This document shows positions 8,149 through 16,286 of a stretch of DNA of 64,000 bases, one piece after another. Below the pieces are notes generated by a model, which was not told the origin of the DNA, made no database searches, and saw nothing but the letters and a program-made list of their open reading frames with translations. Origin of the DNA: Solibacillus silvestris (lineage in GTDB: Bacteria; Bacillota; Bacilli; Bacillales_A; Planococcaceae); NCBI GenBank assembly GCA_001586195.1, contig CP014609.1, positions 3,442,501 through 3,506,500 on the forward strand. The letters are read 5' to 3'. Each line of letters begins with the position of its first letter. Position 1 is the first letter of the stretch. Position numbers and translations under genes: made by a program.

Positions 8149-9429
8149 TTATTGCTTAACAACATAAATTTCATACTTTTGATAATCCGCTTCTTTAAGT
8201 TCAAGCGTCAATAATGTACCCTCTTCTTCATACTCCGTTTCCAGAACGGTTGCCTGCTCATTTAAATAGGAAACAATTCCGCCCTGATTATATGGAATAA
8301 GCATTTGACACGTTATATAATTAGCAAAAATTTGCTGACGAATTAACTGAAGTAACTCCTCAAGTCCTACATCTTCCTTCGCAGAAAGCCAAATATTATC
8401 TCCGCTAACTAACGGATATTCTACATCAGCCAAATCGGATTTATTGTATACATATACAGTAGGAATATTTTCAACATCAATTGCTTTTAATGTCTCATTC
8501 GTTACATCCATCATAAATCGGTATTCCTCATTAGAAACATCGACAACATGCAGCAACAGGTCGGATTCTCGTGCTTCTTCCAATGTTGATCGGAAGGCTT
8601 TTACTAAATGATGCGGCAATTTACTAACAAAACCAACCGTATCAGTCAGTAAAAAGGATTTGTTATCTTCCAGGTCAATATTGCGGACCGAAGTTTCAAG
8701 TGTTGCGAACAACATATCTTTTTCAAACACTTGCTTTGTATCATCTTGCCCTGCCTTTGCAAGTAATTGGTTCATAATCGTGGACTTCCCTGCATTTGTA
8801 TAACCTACAATTGATACGACAGGCACTGCATTTTTACGGCGTTGTTTACGCTGTGTTTCACGCTGCTCTTTAACTACTTCTAACTCTTTCTTGATTTTCG
8901 AAATCTGATCTTCAATTTTACGGCGGTCAAGTTCAAGTTTCGTTTCCCCTGCACCACGGTTTTTAAAGCCGCCGCCTGTTCCTCCCCCTTGACGGGATAA
9001 TGATGCATGGAGCCCAACTAGGCGCGGGAGCATATACTGTAATTGAGCGAGCTCTACTTGTAATTGCGCTTCACGCGTTTTTGCACGGCGACTGAAAATA
9101 TCTAAAATCAGCATTGTACGATCAATTACTTTACATTGTAAATCACGTTCTAAATTACGGATTTGCGATGGTGAGAGCTCATCATTAAAAATAACAATGT
9201 TGGCATCTGTTTCATCAAAGAACGCCTTAATTTCTTCAATCTTCCCTGTGCCTACATAATGTGAAGGTGTGACCCGTTCCAGATTTTGCGTCACCATACC
9301 GACAACTTCTACATCTAAGGCTTGTGCTAAATTCGCCAATTCTTCCATTGAATAATCGAAATGCTCATCCTTTTGTAAATTGACGCCAACTAATACACCG
9401 CGTTCAATCAATACTTCAACATCTTTCAA
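8149..9429 (-). CDS. hflX: Ribosome-associated GTPase HflX
   Basis: GTPase that binds the large ribosomal subunit and helps split or rescue stalled ribosomes. Seen: the HflX N-terminal domain (about 1-140), the conserved glycine-rich linker GGGTGGGFKNRGAGE near 148-162, a coiled-coil region (165-200), then the G domain with G1 GYTNAGKST (209-217), G3 DTVGF (263-267) and G4 NKSD (329-332). Length 426 residues is usual. The start is TTG at 9429, supported by AGGAGG at 9437-9442 seven bases upstream; no in-frame ATG is close. Alone on its transcript, with a strong terminator behind it. Confidence 0.95.
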   Translation of the reverse strand: MKDVEVLIERGVLVGVNLQKDEHFDYSMEELANLAQALDVEVVGMVTQNLERVTPSHYVGTGKIEEIKAFFDETDANIVIFNDELSPSQIRNLERDLQCKVIDRTMLILDIFSRRAKTREAQLQVELAQLQYMLPRLVGLHASLSRQGGGTGGGFKNRGAGETKLELDRRKIEDQISKIKKELEVVKEQRETQRKQRRKNAVPVVSIVGYTNAGKSTIMNQLLAKAGQDDTKQVFEKDMLFATLETSVRNIDLEDNKSFLLTDTVGFVSKLPHHLVKAFRSTLEEARESDLLLHVVDVSNEEYRFMMDVTNETLKAIDVENIPTVYVYNKSDLADVEYPLVSGDNIWLSAKEDVGLEELLQLIRQQIFANYITCQMLIPYNQGGIVSYLNEQATVLETEYEEEGTLLTLELKEADYQKYEIYVVKQ

Positions 9430-9539
9430 ATTTTTGCCTCCTTGCTACCATCTATAGTTTTTTCCCATCGTAACATACAATTCAAAAGCCTGTACAATGA
9501 CAGCATATAAGCGCATTATGATACTATAAGAACAATTAT

Positions 9540-9590
9540 TTTTCTTCATTCATCACTCACCTTTCGCTGGTGAGTGATGAATGAAGAAAA
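9540..9590. repeat. 22-bp perfect inverted repeat (cruciform-type palindrome)
   Basis: Arms at 9540-9561 and 9569-9590 are perfectly complementary over 22 bases with a 7-base loop (TTTCGCT). No T-tract follows on either strand, and it sits between divergent genes (hflX minus, methyltransferase plus), so it is not an ordinary terminator. It abuts the multi-stem element at 9591-9719. Confidence 0.8.
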
Positions 9591-9719
9591 GCCCCGGCAT
9601 ATGTCACAGATTTTTTTAAGGAAAATGAAGTCAGCCTAAATACGTCACATCATGTGACAACGGCTGACTGACCCACATCCTGTGGGCCTCAAAAAATCTA
9701 GACGCAAATACGCCGAGGC
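9591..9719. repeat. Multi-stem palindromic element (possible mobile repeat or structured RNA)
   Basis: Nested complementary arms: outer GCCCCGGC (9591-9598) with GCCGAGGC (9712-9719) and AGATTTTTT (9608-9616) with AAAAAATCT (9691-9699). Inside lie one hairpin AGTCAGCC / GGCTGACT (9629-9636, 9662-9669) enclosing GTCACAT / ATGTGAC (9644-9658), and another CCCACA / TGTGGG (9672-9686). The fold is a closed stem with two internal arms. Such compact palindromes are typical of dispersed intergenic repeats; no second copy is present in this window. Confidence 0.6.
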
Positions 9720-9749
9720 GTAATTGATGAAAAAGAAAAGGCGGTTTTT

Positions 9750-10913
9750 ATGGAATTTGAACAAATGAAAGTGCAGCTTCATGCACTCATTTCTAATAAA
9801 ACACTACTTCAGGCAACAATTAGCCAACCACGTCAGAAGTCTAATGACCTAAAACGGGTCAAACTCAAGCCGGTAGAGATTCGCGGAGACTATATGATCC
9901 AGCTGGAATTTCAATATGAGCGCATTTTAAAACATGAAAATATTACAATTGAAGATTTATCTGTAAAGCTTGATGCTCTCTTTGAACAGTTTCGTCAAGT
10001 ACATGCAGAGTTTCAGGAGCAGACAGTGCAAGTGCAACTCTCTAAGAAAAATAAGGTACTTTGGAAATCCGATCAAAATACAACAGTTAAACAGGTGAAC
10101 TTATCCCATAATCGAAAAAAACAGTATTTATTGGATGATTCCCGTGTTCACCCGTTTTTAGTCCGCTTAGGGGTGCAGACAGAGGACGGAAAAATAAAGA
10201 AACAGAAATACGATAAGTTTAAACAAATCAATCGCTTTGTTGAGTTTATCGATGATTCATTAGCCCATTTGCCGAAAGACAGAACGATTCGCATCTTAGA
10301 TTTCGGTTCAGGTAAATCTTATTTAACATTCGCTTTGTATCATTACTTAAAAATTGAAAAGGGTCTTGATATTCATGTCACAGGCCTGGACCTCAAAAAA
10401 GAAGTAATCGAAGAATGTAATCGGATTGCTGCTGATTTACAATATGAAGATTTACAGTTTTTAGTCGGGGATATTAATGACTTCAATGAAGAAACTGCTG
10501 TAGATATGGTCGTAACGCTTCATGCTTGTGATGTTGCGACAGATATGGCATTAGCCCGTGCAGTAAGGTGGGACGCAAAAGTTATTTTAAGTGTTCCTTG
10601 TTGTCAGCATGAGCTGAACCGTCAGCTGCAGGTACCAGCACTATCAATTATGACACAGCATGGTTTAGTGAAGGAGCGCTTTGCAGCATTAGCTACCGAT
10701 TCAATTCGCGCTGAACTTTTATCACTTGTCGGCTATGATACTCAATTACTGGAATTTATCGATATGGAAAATACACCAAAGAATATTTTAATACGTGCTT
10801 ACCATACCGGAAAGAAGCCAACGAGTGAGCAGCGGTTAAAGTACGACGAATTTGTGCGCTTTTTAAATGCCAAGCCATTTCTAGAAAATGAGCTGCAAGA
10901 TTTACTTCTATAG
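9750..10913 (+). CDS. Class I SAM-dependent methyltransferase (Methyltransf_32-like)
   Basis: Cytoplasmic methyltransferase of 387 residues with unknown substrate. Seen: an N-terminal region of about 150 residues with no recognised motif, then a Rossmann methyltransferase core with SAM motif I ILDFGSGKSYLTFAL near 187-201, an acidic strand-2 end in VTGLDLKK near 215, and a distinctive motif THACDVATD followed by SVPCCQHEL (Cys pair near 283-284). The HACD and PCCQHE pair is typical of the Methyltransf_32 family. RBS AAGGCGG lies upstream of ATG 9750. Monocistronic by spacing. Substrate (RNA, protein or small molecule) cannot be told. Confidence 0.8.
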   Translation: MEFEQMKVQLHALISNKTLLQATISQPRQKSNDLKRVKLKPVEIRGDYMIQLEFQYERILKHENITIEDLSVKLDALFEQFRQVHAEFQEQTVQVQLSKKNKVLWKSDQNTTVKQVNLSHNRKKQYLLDDSRVHPFLVRLGVQTEDGKIKKQKYDKFKQINRFVEFIDDSLAHLPKDRTIRILDFGSGKSYLTFALYHYLKIEKGLDIHVTGLDLKKEVIEECNRIAADLQYEDLQFLVGDINDFNEETAVDMVVTLHACDVATDMALARAVRWDAKVILSVPCCQHELNRQLQVPALSIMTQHGLVKERFAALATDSIRAELLSLVGYDTQLLEFIDMENTPKNILIRAYHTGKKPTSEQRLKYDEFVRFLNAKPFLENELQDLLL

Positions 10914-11115
10914 CAAAATAGTTTTCTCACTTTGTTTTATTTTTTCTATTTTGTGACTAAAATTGATTACTTATTCAACTTTTCCTTTTGTTACAGAATT
11001 GTAAAGATTGATAAGGTTAGAGTAAAATTTGTATAGATTTTTTTAAGTTTTTGTTATGATAATTGAGGTTAATTTTTAAAATTATTTTAATTATATATAT
11101 TCAGGAGGCAATTCC

Positions 11116-11736
11116 ATGTTTAGTTCAAAGAAGCAAGATCCGTTTTTCTCAGCCTTATTGAAAATTGCTGAAAATATGCGTGAAGGTATCCATTATGCAA
11201 ATGATTTCCGCATTGAAACGGTTGCAGACTTAAAGGAAATCAGCATTCGTATGAAACAATACGAAACAGCGGGTGATAAATTAATTCATGAATTAATCGT
11301 CATGCTTAATAAATCATTTATGACACCAATTGAGCGTGAAGATATTTTATCATTAGCGATTCGTATGGATGATGTGTTGGATGGCGCAGAAGGTACGATT
11401 GCACATTTCGAAATGTTTTCATTAACAGAAATCGATGAATCAATGCGTGATTTCCTAGCATATATCGCCAAATCTACTGATGAAATCGTTAAAGCGATGG
11501 AACTTTTAAACAAAAAAGATCTTGTTGGAATGCGCCAGCACGCCATTTTAATTAAAGATTATGAGCGTGAATGTGATGAAGTATTACGTTCTTCTATTAA
11601 AAAACTATTTTTAAACGAAAAAGATCCTATTCGTCTAATTAAATTCAAAGATATTTATGAGCAGCTAGAAGAAATTGCCGACTACTGTCAAACAGTTGCT
11701 AATACAATCGAAACAATCATTATGCGTAATGCGTAA
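11116..11736 (+). CDS. DUF47 / PhoU-like protein partner of phosphate transporter
   Basis: Helical cytoplasmic protein of 206 residues, PhoU-like DUF47 family (TIGR00153 type). Seen: an all-helical, charged sequence beginning MFSSKKQDPFFSALLKIAEN, and the region PIEREDILSLAIRMDDVLDGAEG near 76-98, a hallmark of the family with likely metal-binding Asp/Glu residues. It is followed 19 bases later by a Pit-type phosphate permease; this pairing is very common and the protein is thought to modulate the permease. AGGAGG lies 7 bases upstream of the ATG. First gene of a two-gene operon. Confidence 0.9.
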   Translation: MFSSKKQDPFFSALLKIAENMREGIHYANDFRIETVADLKEISIRMKQYETAGDKLIHELIVMLNKSFMTPIEREDILSLAIRMDDVLDGAEGTIAHFEMFSLTEIDESMRDFLAYIAKSTDEIVKAMELLNKKDLVGMRQHAILIKDYERECDEVLRSSIKKLFLNEKDPIRLIKFKDIYEQLEEIADYCQTVANTIETIIMRNA

Positions 11737-11755
11737 TAAATGAGGAGTCCTTTTA

Positions 11756-12772
11756 ATGAATACACTACTTATCATTACCGTCCTAGTAGTCTTTTTTGCA
11801 CTTGCATTTGACTTCATTAATGGTTTTCATGATACTGCAAATGCGATTGCAACATCCGTTTCAACACGTGCGCTACCTCCTCGAGTAGCGGTAATCATGG
11901 CAGCATTTATGAATTTCTTGGGTGCCATTACATTCGTAGGTGTTGCAAAGGCGATTGCGTCAGATATTGTTGACCCGTTTGCATTATCTACACCTGATGC
12001 ACCATTAATCGGTTCTGTTGTTATTTTGGCCGCTCTATTATCGGCGATTACCTGGAACTTAGTCACTTGGTATTTTGGAATTCCATCTAGTTCTTCTCAT
12101 ACATTGATCGGTTCAATTGCAGGTGCTGCCATTGCAGCATCTGGAGTCGGGGTTTTAAACTATAGCGGATTCACAAAAATTATTATTGCTTTATTAGCAT
12201 CACCAATCATTGCGATTTGTGCCGGTTATTTAATGATGACAATAATGAAATTTATTTTTAAGAATATGAATCTTTATAAAACAAATAAAGGCTTCCGTAT
12301 TATGCAAATTTTCACTGCAGCCATTCAATCATTTACACACGGGACAAACGATGCTCAAAAGGCAATGGGTATTATTACGATGGCACTGATTGCAGCGAAT
12401 TGGCAAACAACGGATGATGTACAAGGCTGGGTACGTTTTGCCTGTGCTTTAGCAATGGGTCTTGGTACATCGATCGGTGGCTATAAAATCATTAAAACAG
12501 TTGGCGGTAAAATCATGAAAATCCGTCCTGTAAACGGTGCCGCTGCGGACATTGCTTCTGCATCCATCATTTTCGGTGCGACATTAATTCACTTGCCTGT
12601 ATCAACAACACATGTTATTTCATCTGCAATTATGGGTGTTGGTTCAGCACAAAATGTAAAAGGCGTAAACTGGGGTATGGCTCGTAAAATTGTCACAACT
12701 TGGATTATTACAATGCCTATTTCTGCTGTGATGGCAGCAATTATCTATACAGTATTAAATCTATTCTTTTAA
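11756..12772 (+). CDS. pit: Low-affinity inorganic phosphate transporter (Pit family)
   Basis: Membrane transporter for phosphate, probably as metal-phosphate with proton symport. Seen: the duplicated PF01384 signatures GFHDTANAIATSVSTRALPP near residues 23-42 and THGTNDAQKAMG near 196-207, plus about ten hydrophobic segments over 338 residues. RBS GAGGAG is upstream. It shares a transcript with the DUF47 gene and ends at a strong terminator. Short bacterial Pit proteins of this length are usual when paired with DUF47. Substrate by family; arsenate or sulfate variants exist but are less likely. Confidence 0.92.
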   Translation: MNTLLIITVLVVFFALAFDFINGFHDTANAIATSVSTRALPPRVAVIMAAFMNFLGAITFVGVAKAIASDIVDPFALSTPDAPLIGSVVILAALLSAITWNLVTWYFGIPSSSSHTLIGSIAGAAIAASGVGVLNYSGFTKIIIALLASPIIAICAGYLMMTIMKFIFKNMNLYKTNKGFRIMQIFTAAIQSFTHGTNDAQKAMGIITMALIAANWQTTDDVQGWVRFACALAMGLGTSIGGYKIIKTVGGKIMKIRPVNGAAADIASASIIFGATLIHLPVSTTHVISSAIMGVGSAQNVKGVNWGMARKIVTTWIITMPISAVMAAIIYTVLNLFF

Positions 12773-12830
12773 AAAAGAGGGCAGGTATGTTTCGAAATTT
12801 TTTTCGGACAAACCTCCCTCTTTTCTTTTT
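12773..12830 (+). terminator. Intrinsic terminator after pit
   Basis: Long stem AAAAGAGGG...CCCTCTTTT continuing into AGGT / ACCT, followed by CTTTTTTTC. Immediately after the pit stop. Confidence 0.88.
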
Positions 12831-12880
12831 TTCTATCAATCCATTACACTGTATTTATGGAAAAAGAAAGGCGGTAATTT

Positions 12881-14998
12881 ATGAAACAGTTTGCAGCATT
12901 CATTACAAAATTCGCAAAACCGATTGTTCTACTATGGTCTGCACTTTTAATTGTTCTTGCAATTTTTGCGCTTCAACTCCCTTCTAAACTGCAAGGGGAT
13001 GGTTTTTTCTACGACGGCGACCACTCGTATGTAACGAACGAGCTATCGGATACATTCAACTTACCCGCAAAAACGATTTTTGTACTGTTTGAAAATAAAA
13101 CAGATGAGGAAATTTCGTCTGCACTTGAAAGTTTAGAAACAATCGAAGAAATTCAATCCATTACATCTCCTGTAGGTGTTGAAGAATTAAACAAAGAAGG
13201 ATATGCCTATGGAATGCTGGAGTTCGATAATACGGTGGATGATTACTTCCCTATTATTGATGAGCTGCGTGAAAAGCTTGGCGATATTAACGGTATCTCC
13301 ATTACAGGAGAACCGGTTATTTCAAAGGATATTAATGTTGCGAGTCAAAATGATTTAATTAAAGCTGAAACGATTGGCCTTCCGATCGCCTTAATCGTTT
13401 TATTGTTAGCATTCGGTACGATCGTAGCTTCTTTACTGCCGATATTAGTCGGCGGTGCTACGGTTGTCATCACACTTGGTCTATTGACTCTATTAGGAGA
13501 TAGTGTGAACTTATCGATTTTCGTGTTAAATATTGTCCCAATGCTCGGGTTAGCCTTAAGTATTGATTTTGCATTGCTGCTTATTAACCGATACCGTGAA
13601 GAACGCAATACACAATCGGTTGAGCAGTCTGTTCAAATTGCTATCCAAACAGCCGGACGCTCAATTATCTTTTCAGCGCTTTGTGTCATGATCGGTCTTG
13701 GCGCAATGATTGTCATAGATGTTGAAATATTCATGAACATCGCGCTTGGCGGATCAATTGTTGTGTTGCTCGCTGTATTAACAGGTATTACACTTTTACC
13801 GGCAGCATTGACGATTTTAGGCGACCGTTTAAATAAAGGCCGTGTTTTCCGTATAAAACCAACTGCCTCTCGTTGGCAGAAGTTCGCCGCCTTTGTCATG
13901 AAACGTCCTGTCACAATTATCGTTGTGGCTATCATCTTGCTATGTGTTGCAATGGTGCCGATTAAGGATATCGAGTTAACTATTCCTTCTACGGAATCAC
14001 TCCCGGAATCCTATGAGTCACGCCAAACGTTCGATACACTCGATGAACAATTCGGTCTCGGCGATAATACACCAGTATTCCTTCTGGCAGAAAATGATGA
14101 AGCCGGTGCTTGGGATACGACAGAAGGCCGCGAGAAAATACTCGATATCCAGCAGCAGTTGTTGGATGATCCGCTTGTTGATCGTGTAACGTCAATGTTT
14201 ACTGTGGCCAATATCGATTCTGTTGAAATGTGGGAAATGGCGAATAGCAACCCGCAAGCACCAGGTGCACTGGAGGAAGTGGCGGAAAACTTTATTCAGG
14301 AAGATAAAATGTATATGGTCGCTTATTTAAATACAGAAGGTTCTTCATTCGAAGCACAGGATTTTGTACGCGACTGGAGTGAAAAGGACTTAGGTGTCGA
14401 TTTCGCCTTATCCGGTCAAGCAAAGTTCAATCAGGAAATCTTTGATGAGATTTCGAGCAAGGTACTCATTGCCATTGCGATCATCATTGTATCAACCTTC
14501 TTTATTTTAATGATTGCGTTCCGTTCGATTTTAATTCCGTTGAAGGCGATCTTAATGAACATCCTTGGCTTAGGAGCGACATTCGGAATTCTCGTCTACA
14601 TTTTCCAGTATGGCCATTTCGGTTTGGAAGCGACGACGATTGTACTGATTATTCCGGTGTTGACCTTCTGCTTAGTGTTCGGCTTAAGTATGGACTATGA
14701 AGTATTTTTAATTTCCCGTATTCAGGAGGAATATTTAAAAGGGGCAACAAATACGAAGGCAACGGTCGATGGACTTGTCTCGACGAGTAAAATTATTACA
14801 TCAGCAGCGCTCATTATGATTGTTATTACCGGTGCATTCGCATTTACGGATGTCATGCCCGTGAAGCAAATCGGTGTCGGTATTGCGATCGCGATTGCCA
14901 TTGATGCAACAATCATCCGCCTGATGCTCGTCCCAAGTTTCATGAAGTTGTTTGGTGACTGGAACTGGTGGCTGCCGTTTAGAAAGAATACTAGATAA
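12881..14998 (+). CDS. MMPL-family RND-type membrane exporter (YdfJ-like)
   Basis: Inner-membrane exporter of 705 residues. Seen: N-terminal helix, an extracellular loop region (about 45-150), a block of five hydrophobic helices (160-315) with the MMPL motif SIDFALLLINRYREER near 226-241, a second helix at about 340, another large loop, and a second helix block with SMDYEVFLISRIQEEY near 606-621. The two repeated halves show RND architecture; the conserved Asp-Tyr/Phe pairs are proton-relay candidates. RBS AAAGGCGG. Monocistronic. Firmicute relatives export lipids or drugs; the substrate here is unknown. Unrelated in close sequence to the second MMPL protein at 37053-39254. Confidence 0.88.
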   Translation: MKQFAAFITKFAKPIVLLWSALLIVLAIFALQLPSKLQGDGFFYDGDHSYVTNELSDTFNLPAKTIFVLFENKTDEEISSALESLETIEEIQSITSPVGVEELNKEGYAYGMLEFDNTVDDYFPIIDELREKLGDINGISITGEPVISKDINVASQNDLIKAETIGLPIALIVLLLAFGTIVASLLPILVGGATVVITLGLLTLLGDSVNLSIFVLNIVPMLGLALSIDFALLLINRYREERNTQSVEQSVQIAIQTAGRSIIFSALCVMIGLGAMIVIDVEIFMNIALGGSIVVLLAVLTGITLLPAALTILGDRLNKGRVFRIKPTASRWQKFAAFVMKRPVTIIVVAIILLCVAMVPIKDIELTIPSTESLPESYESRQTFDTLDEQFGLGDNTPVFLLAENDEAGAWDTTEGREKILDIQQQLLDDPLVDRVTSMFTVANIDSVEMWEMANSNPQAPGALEEVAENFIQEDKMYMVAYLNTEGSSFEAQDFVRDWSEKDLGVDFALSGQAKFNQEIFDEISSKVLIAIAIIIVSTFFILMIAFRSILIPLKAILMNILGLGATFGILVYIFQYGHFGLEATTIVLIIPVLTFCLVFGLSMDYEVFLISRIQEEYLKGATNTKATVDGLVSTSKIITSAALIMIVITGAFAFTDVMPVKQIGVGIAIAIAIDATIIRLMLVPSFMKLFGDWNWWLPFRKNTR

Positions 14999-15010
14999 CG
15001 TTGAATAAAT

Positions 15011-15050
15011 AGTCGTCCGGCCTTTTGTAAAGGGATCGGGCGGCTTTTTT
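15011..15050 (+). terminator. Intrinsic terminator after MMPL exporter
   Basis: Imperfect GC-rich stem (GTCGTCCGGCC against GGGATCGGGCGGC) followed by TTTTTTATTT, 12 bases after the stop. Confidence 0.75.
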
Positions 15051-15066
15051 ATTTCGATCAGGATTT

Positions 15067-15374
15067 TATTAGAACAATTGTCGGAGATATTAGAAGATGC
15101 AGTGAGGTTATTAGAACATCTGTAGTTTTTATTTGAAAACCGGGTGAAACGGGTGACTCTCCTTTCAATTAGAGGGGGTGCCGGGTGACCAATCTTGCGT
15201 TTATTAGAACTTCTCGTGCCGATATTGGAACAACTTGACGGGATATTAGCACTACCATCCCCTATATTAGAAAATCTCGAACACTTATTAGCACATTGAG
15301 CTTGTATATTAGAAAATGAGACTTTTATTAGAACTTTTTAAAATATATTAGACAATTCCACCTGTTTATTAGAA
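15067..15374. repeat. Phased array of TATTAGAA octamers, 21-bp period
   Basis: Octamers TATTAGAA or one-mismatch variants begin at 15067, 15088, 15109, 15130 (TATTTGAA), 15202, 15223 (TATTGGAA), 15244 (TATTAGCA), 15265, 15286 (TATTAGCA), 15307, 15326, 15346 (TATTAGAC) and 15367. Steps are 21 bases in nine cases, 19 and 20 in two, and 72 across one interruption. The intervening 13-mers share no clear sequence. The interruption (15138-15201) contains three GGGTGA copies. The array lies between converging terminators, outside any gene. Confidence 0.85.
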
Positions 15375-15402
15375 AATCATCCACCCCACACTCCCCAAAA
15401 TT

Positions 15403-15442
15403 AAAAAATCCCCTTCGTCACTATAACGATGAAGGGGATTTT
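15403..15442 (-). terminator. Intrinsic terminator after the 74-residue membrane protein gene
   Basis: Stem AAATCCCCTTC / GAAGGGGATTT with a loop of about 14 bases, followed on the minus strand by a T run. Lies 20 bases after the stop at 15462. Confidence 0.88.
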
Positions 15443-15461
15443 AGAAATCAAAGCGACCAAC

Positions 15462-15686
15462 CTAGCCTATATACAGTTGTTCCTCAAACGGCAGCACAAC
15501 TGCATATGCTTCGCTCGACTCTTCGCTTTTGTTTAACTCGATCTGTTTCGGGTCTTTAGGTTCCCACAACATATAAAATGCTTGAATTACAATGACAATA
15601 ACAACGGATGCTACTAAAATTGTACCGACGATAATCTTGACCATTTTATTTCCGGACATTTCTTTCGATGAATTCTGTTGTGCCAT
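15462..15686 (-). CDS. Small single-pass membrane protein, unknown function
   Basis: A 74-residue protein with no family I recognise. Seen: a short polar N-terminus rich in Ser/Gln/Lys, one transmembrane helix at about residues 17-38 (VKIIVGTILVASVVIVIVIQ), then an acidic and polar tail of about 35 residues ending LPFEEQLYIG. Positive charges before the helix suggest N-inside, C-outside. ATG at 15686 is preceded by GTGAGGGA. It lies 20 bases downstream of the next hypothetical gene on the same strand, so the two are probably cotranscribed. Could be an accessory subunit or envelope anchor; no direct evidence. Confidence 0.7.
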   Translation of the reverse strand: MAQQNSSKEMSGNKMVKIIVGTILVASVVIVIVIQAFYMLWEPKDPKQIELNKSEESSEAYAVVLPFEEQLYIG

Positions 15687-15706
15687 TCTTCAATTCCCTC
15701 ACTTAT

Positions 15707-16171
15707 CTATTTTGAAAGTCGGAAACCTTCCTCACGTAAATAAGCGATAGCATCTTCACGCGTACCGAAAGATTCCTCTAAATTTCCTTGATGATAAATA
15801 TTCCAAGAACGATCATTAAACTCCAGCTCTAGTTTCGTTCCTTCACGCGATGTCCACGTCTCGACAATCGGTAAAATCTCTTCTTCTTCCTCAGATAAAT
15901 AGTTGATTGAGTCGCGCACTATTTCACGTAACGCTTCCTCGCTGTAGTCACGAATATTGACTAGTCCGTTGTCGCCCGCTTCTTTTTCATATTTCAATAA
16001 GTCGCCGACGAAAACAAAGCCATTGCCGTTTGGATGCAACTTTTCTACAACAATCGATTTTTCGTAAAGGCTTCCTTCAAAATGATAATTCACACGTTTT
16101 AATGAAATTTCCTTTTTAGTCAACTGAGGAAATGATTCGATAATTTCTTGTTTTTGTTCAAATGTTAGCAT
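15707..16171 (-). CDS. Conserved-looking hypothetical cytoplasmic protein
   Basis: A 154-residue acidic soluble protein I do not recognise. Seen: a mixed alpha/beta composition, two beta-rich stretches (VNYHFEGSLYEKSIVVEKL and TKLELEFNDRSWNIYHQGN), a Glu cluster EEEEEILPIVE near residues 95-106, and a final segment GTREDAIAYLREEGFRLSK that reads like a two-helix end. No signal peptide, no membrane segment, no catalytic motif. RBS AAAAGGAGC precedes ATG 16171. Likely first gene of a two-gene operon with the small membrane protein downstream. Good RBS and clean spacing make it a real gene. Confidence 0.7.
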   Translation of the reverse strand: MLTFEQKQEIIESFPQLTKKEISLKRVNYHFEGSLYEKSIVVEKLHPNGNGFVFVGDLLKYEKEAGDNGLVNIRDYSEEALREIVRDSINYLSEEEEEILPIVETWTSREGTKLELEFNDRSWNIYHQGNLEESFGTREDAIAYLREEGFRLSK

Positions 16172-16230
16172 TGTCTGCTCCTTTTAAATGTCTTTTCAAT
16201 TATTAAGTATACCGTGTCCGGCGAGAATTA

Positions 16231-16265
16231 AAAAGCGAAGCATATGCTTATCACATATGCTCCGC
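16231..16265 (-). terminator. Intrinsic terminator after AI-2E-type permease
   Basis: Stem GCGAAGCATATG / CATATGCTCCGC (12 bp, one mismatch) followed on the minus strand by TTTTTAATT. Confidence 0.85.
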
Positions 16266-16286
16266 AACTTAGCCATATAAACTAGG

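Noticed and set aside
15000-15325. Minus-strand open frame through the octamer array giving SN(I/K)-type heptads
   Set aside because: The 21-base period keeps a frame open, but there is no ATG with an RBS, the 19- and 20-base steps break the frame and a stop appears in the next units. The protein-like periodicity is a by-product of the DNA repeat.
15067-15374. CRISPR array
   Set aside because: Repeats of 8 bases with 13-base spacers are far too short, and no cas genes are present.
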